Assembly (NCBI RefSeq): GCF_947258575.1
Contig: NZ_CAMYIV010000005.1
Coordinates: 62,001 to 126,000, forward strand
Direction of reading: 5' to 3'
DNA from: an uncultured Alcanivorax sp.
Lineage (GTDB): Bacteria > Pseudomonadota > Gammaproteobacteria > Pseudomonadales > Alcanivoracaceae
Length of the DNA: 64,000 nt
A program made the translations under genes and the position numbers. The notes beneath the pieces were generated by a model. That model saw only the letters and a program-made list of their open reading frames with translations. It was not told where the DNA came from and searched no databases. Numbering within the stretch: position 1 is the first letter of the stretch; every line of letters begins with the position of its first letter. Shown here in pieces: positions 52,289 through 61,511 of this stretch.

Positions 52289-52352
52289 CGTAGGAGCTAT
52301 GCTTGCATGGCGAACATGTTGAGCGGTTCGCCATGCGAGCATGGCTCCTACG
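52289..52352. repeat. REPIN-like inverted repeat, GTAGGAGCTATGC variant
   Basis: Arms 52289-52315 and 52326-52352 (CGTAGGAGCTATGCTTGCAT...) with two mismatches and a 10-base spacer; same family as 8007-8081. Lies between two convergent genes. Confidence 0.82.
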
Positions 52353-52364
52353 GGCCAATTTGCA

Positions 52365-53312
52365 TCATTTAAGCCGTACCGACGGGTCCAGGCTGGGTGC
52401 CTTCAGGGGCTTGCCCTGATAGGCCTCTACATCGCCGAACCGTTTGTTGGGCCAGTCATTCCAGTCCGCAATGGCTGTTTCCAGGCGCGCCTGATCCCTG
52501 CCCACGAAATTCCACCACAGCAGTACCGGCTGCCCCAGGGGCTCGCCGCCCAGCAGCATCACCCGGCTGCCGGCCCTCAGGGTAAGCGTTAGGTGGTCCC
52601 GCCCGCACCCCAGGTAATACAGCTCGCCGACCTGCAGGGTTTCCCCATCCACCTCGGCGCTGCCTTCGTTGATACACAGTCCCAGCTCGAAGTCCGCAGA
52701 CAGCGGCAAGGTAAGGGAGCAGGCGTCTTTCGCCACGATATCGGCCCCGACAAGGGGGGAGAACACCTGGGCGGGGGAGCGGCGGCCATCCAGTTCGCCC
52801 ACCACCAGGGTGATATCCGCACCATCCTGATGCCATTGCGGCAGATCGGTGTGATGGCTGAAGGCCGGGTCGGTGTCTTCGTGTTCGGCGGGCAGGGCGA
52901 TCCAGAATTGCAGGCCGTGCATGGCGCCGCTGAAGCCGTCAGGGCTCTCCTCGGAGTGACAGATGCCATGCCCGGCGGTCATCAGGTTGAGCTGGCCGGG
53001 GCGGATTTCCTGTTCATAGCCCAGGTTGTCTTTATGCAGCAAGGCGCCCTCGAACAGCCAGGTGACGGTCTGCAAGCCGATATGGGGATGCGTTCCCACA
53101 TCGACGCCATTGTCGGCGGCCAGTGAGGTGGGGCCGATATGATCGAGAAAACACCAGGGGCCAATCAAACGTTGATCGCGACTGGGCAGGTGACGAATGA
53201 TCGGCAGGCCGCTGCCGAGAATGCTTTTGCGTGAAGCTACTGCCTTGAGAGTGGGTTTGCCGGCAAGGTTGGGGCATTCCACCATCTCGCCGCTGGCATT
53301 GGTGTTGCTCAT
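52365..53312 (-). CDS. pirin-family protein
   Basis: 315 residues, bicupin. Metal-binding segments of the N-terminal cupin: GPWCFLDHIGP, GTHPHIGLQTVTWLFEGALL and NLMTAGHGICHSEESP, with His/His/Glu ligands. C-terminal domain ends ILLGGEPLGQPVLLWWNFVG. Possible quercetinase or regulatory role; in-vivo substrate unknown. The start at 53312 has GGAGG five bases before ATG, although the frame extends upstream. Divergent from the OsmC gene. Confidence 0.92.
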   Translation of the reverse strand: MSNTNASGEMVECPNLAGKPTLKAVASRKSILGSGLPIIRHLPSRDQRLIGPWCFLDHIGPTSLAADNGVDVGTHPHIGLQTVTWLFEGALLHKDNLGYEQEIRPGQLNLMTAGHGICHSEESPDGFSGAMHGLQFWIALPAEHEDTDPAFSHHTDLPQWHQDGADITLVVGELDGRRSPAQVFSPLVGADIVAKDACSLTLPLSADFELGLCINEGSAEVDGETLQVGELYYLGCGRDHLTLTLRAGSRVMLLGGEPLGQPVLLWWNFVGRDQARLETAIADWNDWPNKRFGDVEAYQGKPLKAPSLDPSVRLK

Positions 53313-53389
53313 GGCCGCCTCCATGGCATAGTCATTGAACAAGGGTTTTCAGTATGAAAGCGGCGGACGATAAAGAAAAGGAGAGCGCA

Positions 53390-53776
53390 ATGGCGCGAGT
53401 ACAGGTACATAGCGTTGAGAAGTATGTGCAGCAGATTGATGCCCGGCAGCATCGGCTCAGTGCTGATGAAGGGGAGAGCCTGGGCGGCAGTGACAGCGGC
53501 CCCAACCCCTACGAATTGTTGCTATCCGGACTGGGGGCCTGCACCTCCATCACCTTGCGCATGTATGCCGAACGCAAGGGCTGGGAGCTGGGCGAGATCC
53601 AGGTGGGGCTACACTTTTATCGGGATGATGCGGGCAAGGAATATATCGATCGTACCCTGACCTGCAGCGGTGAGCTGAGTGAGGAGCAGCGCCAGCGCCT
53701 GCTGGAGATTGCCGGCAAAACCCCGGTCACCAATACCGTTCGCCAGGGCACCCCGATCGCCACGGATTGGAAATAA
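53390..53776 (+). CDS. OsmC-family protein
   Basis: 128 residues. OsmC/Ohr fold with the central helix LLSGLGACTSITLRMYAERKG containing the conserved Cys, and a later TPVTNTVRQGTPIATDW where Ohr proteins have the second Cys; here it is absent, so a YhfA/OsmC-like rather than Ohr-type peroxidase. AAGGAG precedes the ATG. Confidence 0.88.
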   Translation: MARVQVHSVEKYVQQIDARQHRLSADEGESLGGSDSGPNPYELLLSGLGACTSITLRMYAERKGWELGEIQVGLHFYRDDAGKEYIDRTLTCSGELSEEQRQRLLEIAGKTPVTNTVRQGTPIATDWK

Positions 53777-53838
53777 GCGGCACGGCACCGCGGGTTTTGG
53801 CATACTCGCGCCTCCATTGACTCAGCGGAGGCCCTTGC

Positions 53839-54123
53839 ATGTTCAAGGTCAACGAATACTTCGATGCCAAGGTGGCATCCATTGCCTTTCAAGCCGAAAC
53901 GAAACCAGCCACCGTCGGCGTTATGGCGCCGGGCGATTACGAGTTCGGCACCAGCGAGCACGAGACCATGACGGTGGTAAGCGGCGCGCTGACCGTGAAG
54001 CTGCCCGGCGCTGCCGACTGGCAGACATTTGCTGCCGGTGACACCTTTGAAGTGGTGGCAGACAGCCGTTTTCAGGTAAAGGTGGAAGTGGATACCGCCT
54101 ACCTGTGTCTGTACGGCGAATAA
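53839..54123 (+). CDS. ppnP: pyrimidine/purine nucleoside phosphorylase PpnP
   Basis: 94 residues, single small cupin of the YaiE/DUF1255 family: [57 protein letters not shown] and [10 protein letters not shown]. It cleaves nucleosides with phosphate. Length and sequence agree along the whole family. Good start context (GGAGGCCCTTGC). Confidence 0.94.
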   Translation: MFKVNEYFDAKVASIAFQAETKPATVGVMAPGDYEFGTSEHETMTVVSGALTVKLPGAADWQTFAAGDTFEVVADSRFQVKVEVDTAYLCLYGE

Positions 54124-54148
54124 CAATACGGAAGAACGGGGGAGCGGG

Positions 54149-55051
54149 ATGCCTTTATTTCCTGCCAGGGACGGCCAGTCGCTGCATGTGAGAATTCTGG
54201 GGCGTGGCCAGCCGGTGCTGATGCTGCACGGGCTGGGTATGCAGGGGCGCGACTGGCTTCCCTTTGTGCTGCCATTCCTGCGTCGTTACCAGTTCTACAT
54301 GCCGGATCTGCGCGGGGCGGGACATTCTGCCTCTGCCCGTTTCAATCAGCCGGATGTCTTCCATAACCACATGCAGGACATGGAAGATCTGGTGGCTCAT
54401 TTCGGCCTGCAGGATTTCCATCTGGTGGGCTATTCCCTGGGCGCCACCACCAGCCTGCACTGGCATGCCCACGGGGATTTCTCTGCGGTGGGCCGTTATC
54501 TGCATATTGATCAGACGCCCTGCATCGCCAATCAGCCGGACTGGGCCCATGGCCTGTTCGGTGACCGTCAGGAACACTTCTTCTCGCAACTGCGGGACTT
54601 GTTGGCATTGCTCGAAGGCGCGCCGGATCACGGGCGAATCGCCAATCTGGCCGCCGGGGTCCGCGAGGCAGTGCTGCGTCAGCTGACCCATATTCTCGCC
54701 CAGGTGGCCGGTCGCCCCGAGTTGCATTCTGCCTTTCGAGCCACGTCCCGCTGGTCCGGGCTGTGGGCTCGCCTGCTGCCGGTGGCGGAGCTGGCGGATA
54801 TCCGTGCCTATCTGCAGGCCTACCTGTCTGGCAGCCATGATTATCGGCCCACGGCGGCGGATTTTCCGGTGCCGGCCACGGTGATTACCGGCGCCCGCTC
54901 CCCCCTCTATCCCGCCGAAGGTCAGGCGGCCTTTGCCGAATTGATCGGTGCCCGCCATGTGGTGCTGCCGCGTTCCGGTCATGTGCCGTTGATGAGCCAG
55001 CCGTTGGCGTTTACCCGGGCGTTTGGCGAGTTTCTGGCAGGCAAGGAGTGA
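54149..55051 (+). CDS. alpha/beta-fold hydrolase
   Basis: 300 residues. Oxyanion region LHGLGMQGRDW, nucleophile elbow GYSLGATTSLH (Ser), acid in the TVITGARSPLYPAEGQ region and catalytic His in LPRSGHVPLMSQP. No signal peptide. Substrate unknown. A moderate ribosome site (GGGGGAGCGGG) sits before the ATG, 25 bp after ppnP, so co-transcription is likely. Confidence 0.85.
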   Translation: MPLFPARDGQSLHVRILGRGQPVLMLHGLGMQGRDWLPFVLPFLRRYQFYMPDLRGAGHSASARFNQPDVFHNHMQDMEDLVAHFGLQDFHLVGYSLGATTSLHWHAHGDFSAVGRYLHIDQTPCIANQPDWAHGLFGDRQEHFFSQLRDLLALLEGAPDHGRIANLAAGVREAVLRQLTHILAQVAGRPELHSAFRATSRWSGLWARLLPVAELADIRAYLQAYLSGSHDYRPTAADFPVPATVITGARSPLYPAEGQAAFAELIGARHVVLPRSGHVPLMSQPLAFTRAFGEFLAGKE

Positions 55052-55224
55052 GGGTGAGAATGGATGCGGCACAAGCCTTCCTGTTGCCGAGGGGCATTGA
55101 GCCCAGGCCAGGCAGCAATCCGTCTGCTTGCGGCCGCGTTCACTAATAGCGGAATGCAATTTCGGAAATCTGCCAATAGCGGGTAGGATGCATAGCTTTC
55201 CTGAGCAGGTTTCGGAGAGAACAG

Positions 55225-56307
55225 GTGGTCGCCATTCACAGCAAAGCCCCGGCCTTGACGTTACGCGCGGGCACCGACGCTATTGCCCATTTGCGCGAAT
55301 ATGGCCTGCGTGCCGAGGATGTGGACATTGTTCCCGGTGCGGCCGGTGGGCCCAAGGCGTTGGGCATCAACGGGCTGGACCGGGCGGTTTTCGGTGACTT
55401 TCTGCCCCGGGCGCCTCGCCGTCGTACCCTGATTGGTGCCTCTATCGGTAGCTGGCGCTTTGCCGCCATCGCCATGGGCCAGGATCCGGCCCAGGGGCTG
55501 GCGCGGTTGGCGGAGCTCTACACCCGCCAACGTTTTCCCAAAGGCATTACCGCAAAAGAAGTCAGCCATCGCTGTGCGGCCATGCTCTCCGAGCTGCTGC
55601 AGGACCGCGACCAGCACATTCTGCATAACCAGGACTACCGGCTGGTGATCGTGGTGATTCGCAGCCGCGGGTTGATGGCTCGCAACGGCGGTCTGGGGCT
55701 GGGTCTGGGCCTGGCCGGGCTGATTGGCACCAACTTTTTCAGCCGCCAGGCCACCGGCCTGTTCATGGAGCGCGGGCTGGTCTACCCGGATGGCAGTGAC
55801 TTGCCGGTGGGGCCGCTCAATGATTTCACCACCCACCATATTTCCCTGCGGGCGGAGAACCTGCGCGCGGCCCTGCTGGCCAGTGCTGCCATTCCCATGG
55901 TGCTCGATGGGGTCAGCGAGTTGCCCGGGGCCCCGGACGGGGTCTATCGGGACGGCGGCATGCTCGACTACCACCTGGACCTGCCTTACCAGAGCGCCGG
56001 GATTGTCCTCTACCCGCACTTCACCGACCGGGTGATCCCCGGCTGGTTCGACAAGCCCCTGCGCTGGCGCAACGGCGACCCCAAGCGCCTGCGTCGGCTG
56101 TTGCTGGTGTCGCCCTCCCGGGAGTACCTGGCCAGCCTGCCCCACGGCAAGCTGCCCGACCGCACCGACTTCAAGCATTACCTGGGTGATGATGCTGGCC
56201 GTGAGGCCTACTGGCGCAAGGCGGTGGGTGAGAGCCAGCGGCTGGGCGATGAATTCCTGGAGCTGGTGGAAAGCGGCAAGCTGATGGATCGTATCCAGCC
56301 GCTTTGA
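55225..56307 (+). CDS. patatin-like phospholipase-family protein
   Basis: 360 residues. Patatin motifs: oxyanion loop PGAAGGPKALG, nucleophile GASIGSW (GxSxG), and the catalytic Asp in YRDGGMLDYH (DGG). No signal peptide. The start is a GTG with CGGAGAGAACAG upstream. It should hydrolyse lipid acyl esters in the cytoplasm or at the membrane. The 3' end is followed closely by the AT-rich inverted repeat 56312-56471. Confidence 0.88.
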   Translation: MVAIHSKAPALTLRAGTDAIAHLREYGLRAEDVDIVPGAAGGPKALGINGLDRAVFGDFLPRAPRRRTLIGASIGSWRFAAIAMGQDPAQGLARLAELYTRQRFPKGITAKEVSHRCAAMLSELLQDRDQHILHNQDYRLVIVVIRSRGLMARNGGLGLGLGLAGLIGTNFFSRQATGLFMERGLVYPDGSDLPVGPLNDFTTHHISLRAENLRAALLASAAIPMVLDGVSELPGAPDGVYRDGGMLDYHLDLPYQSAGIVLYPHFTDRVIPGWFDKPLRWRNGDPKRLRRLLLVSPSREYLASLPHGKLPDRTDFKHYLGDDAGREAYWRKAVGESQRLGDEFLELVESGKLMDRIQPL

Positions 56308-56311
56308 CAGC

Positions 56312-56471
56312 CAGTGAACAGTTAACAGTGAATAGTAAACAGCGACACAAGGCAGTGTTGCTTCCTTCAACGTATCAGATCGTGCTGAACATCAGGACGC
56401 GGCCGCATACGTTTAAATTCAAAGCAGGCCCTGATCGCGCAGCTGTTAACTATTCACTGTTAACTGTTAAC
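56312..56471. repeat. AT-rich long inverted repeat (AGTTAACAGTGAATAG type)
   Basis: Left arm AGTGAACAGTTAACAGTGAA... (56313-56340) and right arm of complementary type (56445-56471), with about 100 bases between. Same arms as 23671-23825 and 57847-58004, but without the conserved inner GGCCGCGC hairpin. Confidence 0.75.
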
Positions 56472-56521
56472 CAAACCCCTGCTAGTCTCACCTGACCTGG
56501 AATCATCACCAAGGTTGCCCA

Positions 56522-57862
56522 TTGTCCCAGACCGCTCCTCCCTCCACCCTCTCCCTCGTCCGCCAGCTCTGGCAGCAGACCTGGCCCATGGCGCTGGGGG
56601 TCATGTCGTTACTCGGGTTCTACCTGGTGGACAGCATCTTTGTGGCGCGGTTGGGGACAGCGCCGCTGGCAGCGCAATCGTTTACCTTTCCACTGGCGTT
56701 TCTGGTGATCGGCGTGCAGGTGGGGATCGGCATTGCCATCGCCGCGCTGATCTCCCGGGCCATCGGCGCCGGCCAGCAGGACCAGGCCAACCGGCTCGGT
56801 GCCCTGGTGCTTACCGGTGGTGGCCTGATGCTGGGAGCCCTGGTGTTGTTCCTGTGGTTGATTCAGACCCCGGCGTTCACCCTGATCGGTGCCAGTGAGG
56901 CCATTCGCGAACTGATTCGCCCCTACTGGGCGATCCAGGTGCTGGCCATGTGGGTGGGCGGAGTACTCTACTTCGGTTACAGCCTGTTCCGGGCCCACGG
57001 CAATACCCGCTTTCCGGGCCTGATGATGGTGCTCACCAGCCTGCTCAACCTGATGCTGGACCCGCTGCTGATCTTTGGCGCGGGTGACTGGGACGGCTTC
57101 GGCCTGCCGGGTGCGGCGCTGGCCTCCCTGCTGGCCTTTGCCATCGGCCTGGGCATTCTGGTGCTGGCCCTGCGCGGCAAAGGCTGGGTGCAGCGCCATG
57201 GCATGCTGGTACAGATGCGGGTGTCCGCCTGGCCGTTCGCGCAGATTGCCGGCCCGGCCATGATCAGCCAGTTGATGCCGCCACTGGCGGCCATGCTGGC
57301 CACCGCCCTGGTGGCCCGGGCCGGTGACCAGGCGGTGGCCGCCTGGGGGATGGCCAGCCGCCTGGAAAGTTTTTCCATCGTGCTGGTGCTGGGTATGACC
57401 ATGGCCCTGCCGCCCTGGCTGGGCCGTTGCTACGGCGGCAACGACTGGGAGACAGTGCGCCGCCTGATGCGCGTGGCGGCGGCCATGGTGATTGGCTGGC
57501 AGGTCTTGTTGGGACTGGTGATGGCCTTGCTGGCGGCGCCGCTGGCCAGCCTGCTGGTGGAGACGGCGCCGGTGCAGGCCTACCTGGCAGTACTGATCCG
57601 CTGGCTGCCACCCAGCTATGGCCTGCTCGGCATCTGCATGCTGGTGGTCTCCGCCAGTAATGCCCTGGGCTGGCCCATGCGCGCCATGCTGATTTCCTTC
57701 CTGCGCCTGTTCCTGTGCTACCTGCCCCTGTTGTGGCTGGGCTACCAACTGGGCGACTTCGGTGGCCTGGCGTTGGGGGCGGCGTTTGGCAATCTGCTGG
57801 CGGGGGTGATGGCGTGGGGGTTTTATCAGCAGGCGCTAGCGACGGCAGTTAACAGTGAATAG
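56522..57862 (+). CDS. MATE-family efflux transporter
   Basis: 446 residues, 12 helices in two homologous bundles (PMALGVMSLLGFYLVDSIFV starts the first; ISQLMPPLAAMLATALVA the second). Na+- or H+-coupled export of drugs or metabolites. The start is taken as TTG at 56522 because the first helix needs the residues before the next ATG (56588). The last residues (VNSE) and the stop codon are encoded by the left arm of the repeat 57847-58004. Confidence 0.9.
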   Translation: MSQTAPPSTLSLVRQLWQQTWPMALGVMSLLGFYLVDSIFVARLGTAPLAAQSFTFPLAFLVIGVQVGIGIAIAALISRAIGAGQQDQANRLGALVLTGGGLMLGALVLFLWLIQTPAFTLIGASEAIRELIRPYWAIQVLAMWVGGVLYFGYSLFRAHGNTRFPGLMMVLTSLLNLMLDPLLIFGAGDWDGFGLPGAALASLLAFAIGLGILVLALRGKGWVQRHGMLVQMRVSAWPFAQIAGPAMISQLMPPLAAMLATALVARAGDQAVAAWGMASRLESFSIVLVLGMTMALPPWLGRCYGGNDWETVRRLMRVAAAMVIGWQVLLGLVMALLAAPLASLLVETAPVQAYLAVLIRWLPPSYGLLGICMLVVSASNALGWPMRAMLISFLRLFLCYLPLLWLGYQLGDFGGLALGAAFGNLLAGVMAWGFYQQALATAVNSE

Positions 57863-58004
57863 TTAACAGTGAACAGCGACGCGAGTGGGCGCTGTTTTTT
57901 CTGGAACGCATGAGGCCGCGCTCAATGGTTGGGCGCGGCCTCATGCGTTCAAATCCCTGTTGGCGCTATTCGCGCAACTATTAACTGTTAACTATTCACT
58001 GTTT
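57847..58004. repeat. nested inverted repeat between convergent genes
   Basis: Outer AT-rich arms (57847-57876 and 57977-58004, AGTTAACAGTGAATAG type) surround a 17-bp perfect GC hairpin AACGCATGAGGCCGCGC (57905-57921)/GCGCGGCCTCATGCGTT (57933-57949). Both convergent flanking genes end inside the outer arms, each with ...NSE-stop. Probably also acts as a two-way terminator. Confidence 0.85.
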
Positions 58005-58918
58005 TCCCTTTCCCACTCCGGCGGCTTCCAAAGATGTTTCAACCGCTGCCCGATAGAGCCGCTTTTTTTCATGTCGCGAAACATGTCCACGTATTCATGA
58101 CACCAGGCTACCAGCAGGTTGTTGCTGTACACCGGGCGGGTGATGCCGTATTCCACCGGCTCTTCGTCCCGCTCCGGGGTGAAGGTGCCGAACAGGCGAT
58201 CGAAGACGATGAAGACGCCGCCGTAGTTGGTGTCGATATAGTCCGGGTTGCGGCCGTGGTGGACCCGGTGGTGGCTCGGCGTGTTAAAGACGTACTCGAT
58301 GGCCGGGTGCAGCCGTTTCACCAGGGTGGTGTGGATAAAGAACTGGTAGACCAGTGACAGGGCGTAGCAGACCCCGATCCACACCGGGTTGAAGCCGACA
58401 AAGGCCAGCGGTACATAGAACAACCAACCGCCATTGAAAATGTTGGTGGCGTTCTGGCGCATGGCGGTGGAAAAGTTCATCCGCTCGGAGGAGTGGTGAG
58501 TCACATGGGCGGCCCAGAACCAGCGCACCCGGTGTGAGGTGCGGTGCATCCAGTAGAAGCAGAAATCGGTCAGCACCCACAACAGAGCCCCGGTGAACCA
58601 GGTCAGCTCGATATCCAGCAGCCGGTGGTGGTAGGCAAAGGCATACACCGGGAAGGCGATCAGGCCGGCGAACAGCAACTCGGTAGTCTGGTAACCGGCA
58701 CCCAGCATGAAATTACGAATGGATTCCCGGGTATCCACCAGCTCGGCATTGTGACGGATCTTGAGGAACTCCCACAGGAACACGCCAATAAAAAAGGGCG
58801 TGGCCACCATGAAGATCAGTTGCCGTTCGTCCAGGGCCAGCCAGGGAGCCACCGTTTCCCACAGCGGGGCCAGGCCGCTGTTCTGCCACACGCTGTTGAA
58901 CCAGTCCATCAGAGCCAT
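57992..58918 (-). CDS. sterol desaturase/fatty acid hydroxylase-family membrane enzyme
   Basis: 308 residues, several membrane helices and the eight-His di-iron boxes HRTSH, HVTHHSSE and HRVHHGRN, with another His in FIHTTLV. Such enzymes hydroxylate or desaturate lipids. Start uncertain: ATG at 58918 (before ALMDWF), 58909 or 58954. Divergent from the AraC-type regulator at 59041, which may control it. C-terminal residues NSE and the stop come from the repeat element. Confidence 0.9.
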   Translation of the reverse strand: MALMDWFNSVWQNSGLAPLWETVAPWLALDERQLIFMVATPFFIGVFLWEFLKIRHNAELVDTRESIRNFMLGAGYQTTELLFAGLIAFPVYAFAYHHRLLDIELTWFTGALLWVLTDFCFYWMHRTSHRVRWFWAAHVTHHSSERMNFSTAMRQNATNIFNGGWLFYVPLAFVGFNPVWIGVCYALSLVYQFFIHTTLVKRLHPAIEYVFNTPSHHRVHHGRNPDYIDTNYGGVFIVFDRLFGTFTPERDEEPVEYGITRPVYSNNLLVAWCHEYVDMFRDMKKSGSIGQRLKHLWKPPEWERENSE

Positions 58919-59040
58919 GGGCACCGTTCCCGTTGTGATTGATGAGGGAATCATTGTGCGATGGAGGGGCGGGTTTGTATTGACGTTCCATGCCGTATTT
59001 TTGACAATCTATGCCATCGGACAAACGGCGGGAGAGGATC

Positions 59041-60063
59041 ATGGCCACAGCCATGCGTGTGACCGGAGCCTGGGTGCAGCTGCTCACGGACTGGCTGGAC
59101 CGGGAAAACCTGCCGGCACCGGCTCTACGCACCGTGCTGGACAGTCGCAGCCCGGCGGACCTGGTGCCCCTGCCGCTGTGGCGTGACCTGTTACAGCAGG
59201 CGGTGTCGCTGCGACCGGACCAGGTGGCGCCGGGCCTGGCCATCGGCGCCATGGTGCAGCCCCGCCATGTGGGCATGCTCGGCTACCTGATTCTCACCTG
59301 CCGCACCCTGGGCGAGGCCATGCAGGCGTATCAGCGATACGAGACGCTGTTTTACGGCCGGGACATGGTGGAAGTGTTGGGGGCGGGGGAGCAGATCCAG
59401 GTGCGCTGGCCCGCGGAAGACTCCGTGGGGCAGCTGGCGGATACCGTGGCCATCGCAGCGCTGATTACCTTTCTGCGCCGGCTGGTCGATGACCCACCCT
59501 CACCGACATCGGTGTCCTTCGTGTTTTCATCGCCATCGGAGGAAGCCTGCCAGGCCTATGAGGCGTTCTTTGGTTGCCCGGTGATGTTTTCCCAGTCCCA
59601 CACCTGCGTCAGTTTCCCGATTCACTTTCTTGCCATGCCGCTGCCGCACAGTGATCCCAGCATGCGTAATCTGCTGGATCGACAGGCCCGCGCCATGTTG
59701 TTGGCGCTGCCGGACTCCGACAGTTTCGACCGGGCCCTGCAGCAGGCCATGGTGAGACTGATGCCGGAGGCGACGGTAACCCTGCCGCGCCTGGCTGCAG
59801 AGCTGCACATGTCTGTGCGTACCTTGCAACGGCGCCTTGCCGAGCGACAACTGACCTGGCGGGAGCTACTTGATCGCACCCGTGAGCAACTGGCCCGTCA
59901 TTATCTGGCGGAACCCTCTCTGACCCTGGGTGACATCGCGCTGTTGTTGGGATTTTCCGAGCACAGCGCCTTCAGTCGCGCCTGGCGGCGCTGGACCGGC
60001 AGCTCGCCGGGCAAGGCCAGAAAAGCCCTGGCGAGTGCATACAAAAGCGATATTGCTGTCTAA
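59041..60063 (+). CDS. AraC-family transcriptional regulator
   Basis: 340 residues. N-terminal arabinose-binding-like domain (about 15-205, including HVGMLGYLILTCRTLGEAMQ) and C-terminal AraC DNA-binding domain (about 240-335: AAELHMSVRTLQRRLAERQL and LLGFSEHSAFSRAWRRWTG). OruR/ArgR-like group often controlling catabolic or lipid genes. GGGAGAGGATC precedes the ATG. Divergent to the fatty-acid-hydroxylase-type gene with a 122-bp shared promoter region, so that gene is the obvious target. Paralog of the truncated gene at window start. Confidence 0.92.
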   Translation: MATAMRVTGAWVQLLTDWLDRENLPAPALRTVLDSRSPADLVPLPLWRDLLQQAVSLRPDQVAPGLAIGAMVQPRHVGMLGYLILTCRTLGEAMQAYQRYETLFYGRDMVEVLGAGEQIQVRWPAEDSVGQLADTVAIAALITFLRRLVDDPPSPTSVSFVFSSPSEEACQAYEAFFGCPVMFSQSHTCVSFPIHFLAMPLPHSDPSMRNLLDRQARAMLLALPDSDSFDRALQQAMVRLMPEATVTLPRLAAELHMSVRTLQRRLAERQLTWRELLDRTREQLARHYLAEPSLTLGDIALLLGFSEHSAFSRAWRRWTGSSPGKARKALASAYKSDIAV

Positions 60064-60281
60064 TCCATGCGCATTGATAGTTTTCCTTTATGAAAATGGA
60101 AAGCGTTATAAAACAGCAGCTTGGTGGCTGATCCAGGGCCAGTGCTATCCAAAATTCCCGAGGGGGTGAACATTCCTGTCATTGCTGCAAAATAGTGGCC
60201 TTGAGTACGTTGGCGCCATCCAAACGCCCCGTGGAGCAGGTTCTGTGGGGCTGGCCTGAATTCAGTAAAGGGACCCCATTC

Positions 60282-61262
60282 ATGAAGACACGTATTACCG
60301 AATTACTGGGCATCCAGTATCCGATTGTGCAGGGCGGCATGCAGAATGTGGGCTATGCCGAACTGGCGGCGGCGGTATCCAACGCTGGCGGCCTGGGTAT
60401 CATCACTGCCCTGACCCAGCCCACTCCGGAAGATCTGGACAAGGAAATCAAACGCTGCAAGGAAATGACCGACAAGCCCTTCGGCGTCAACCTGACCATT
60501 CTGCCGACCATCAAGCCGGTGCCCTACGAGGAATACGCCCGGGTGATCTGTGAAAACAATATCTCCGTTGTGGAAACCGCTGGCCGCAACCCGGAACCCT
60601 TCATGCCTCTGTTCGAAGGCGCCGGTGTAAAGGTGGTGCACAAATGCACCTCCGTGCGTCACGCGCTGAAGGCAGAAAAAGTGGGGGTGGCTGCAGTCTC
60701 CGTGGACGGTTTCGAATGTGCCGGTCACCCGGGGGAGGACGACATCCCCAATCTGGTGTTGCTGCCGGCGGCGGCCAAAGTGATCAAGATTCCCATGCTG
60801 GCGTCCGGCGGTATCGGTACCGGTGCACAGATGGCGGCCTGCCTGGCGCTGGGTGCGGACGGCATCAACATGGGCACCCGTTTCCTGGCGTCGAAAGAAT
60901 CGCCAGTGCATGAAAACATGAAGCGTGCCATTGCCGAAGCGTCCGAGCTGGATACCGCCCTGATCTTCCGTCCGTTGAAAAATACCGCTCGCGTTTTCAA
61001 GAATGCGGTTGCCACCCAGGTCAACGAGATTGAGCGGGAAAAGGGGCAGGGCATGAAGTTCGATTACATCCAGGACCTGGTCGCGGGCGTGAAAGGCAAG
61101 GCGGCACTGACCTCCGGTGAAATCGATGGCGGCATCTGGACCTCCGGCATGGTTCAGGGGCTGATCGACAGTTATCCCAGCTGTGCGGAAATTATTGATG
61201 ACATCATCAGCGAGTGCGTGGGCACCATCAATCAGCGCCTTGCGGGTTTTATCAACGACTGA
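60282..61262 (+). CDS. NAD(P)H-dependent flavin oxidoreductase / nitronate monooxygenase-family protein
   Basis: 326 residues, TIM-barrel FMN enzyme. Signatures: PIVQGGMQNVGYAELAAAVS, GVNLTILP, a phosphate-binding ASGGIGTGAQMAACLALGAD and NMGTRFLASKES. A His in FECAGHPGEDD matches the catalytic His of class I enzymes. Oxidises nitronates or related compounds. The 218 bp upstream hold no gene. Ends with a strong intrinsic terminator (61298-61325). Confidence 0.9.
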   Translation: MKTRITELLGIQYPIVQGGMQNVGYAELAAAVSNAGGLGIITALTQPTPEDLDKEIKRCKEMTDKPFGVNLTILPTIKPVPYEEYARVICENNISVVETAGRNPEPFMPLFEGAGVKVVHKCTSVRHALKAEKVGVAAVSVDGFECAGHPGEDDIPNLVLLPAAAKVIKIPMLASGGIGTGAQMAACLALGADGINMGTRFLASKESPVHENMKRAIAEASELDTALIFRPLKNTARVFKNAVATQVNEIEREKGQGMKFDYIQDLVAGVKGKAALTSGEIDGGIWTSGMVQGLIDSYPSCAEIIDDIISECVGTINQRLAGFIND

Positions 61263-61297
61263 CTCTTCCCGGTTTTAGTCTCGCTCTCCCGAGCCAT

Positions 61298-61325
61298 AGC
61301 CAGGGCAATGCCCTGGCTTTTTTTT
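61298..61325 (+). terminator. intrinsic terminator after the flavin oxidoreductase gene
   Basis: AGCCAGGGC-AAT-GCCCTGGCT, 9-bp stem with three-base loop, then T8. Confidence 0.9.
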
Positions 61326-61340
61326 GATGCTCGTGGCCGT

Positions 61341-61433
61341 AGGGTGGATTAGCCGAAGGCGTAATCCACCAGCCAGCCGCCTCCAATCACCCCACCGCTC
61401 AATGGTGGATTACGCCTTCGGCTAATCCACCCT
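61341..61433. repeat. perfect 31-bp inverted repeat, AGGGTGGATTAGCCGAAGG family
   Basis: Arms 61341-61371 and 61403-61433 (AGGGTGGATTAGCCGAAGGC...) with a 31-base spacer. Second copy 1.3 kb downstream at 62629-62726. It follows the terminator at 61298-61325. Confidence 0.88.
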
Positions 61434-61511
61434 GTGCTATGCCTGTCGCCTGTGCGGGTTTCTCGGTGTGAGATTTGACGGTAAGCTGACCACGCAAAAG
61501 GAGGGGGGGTC

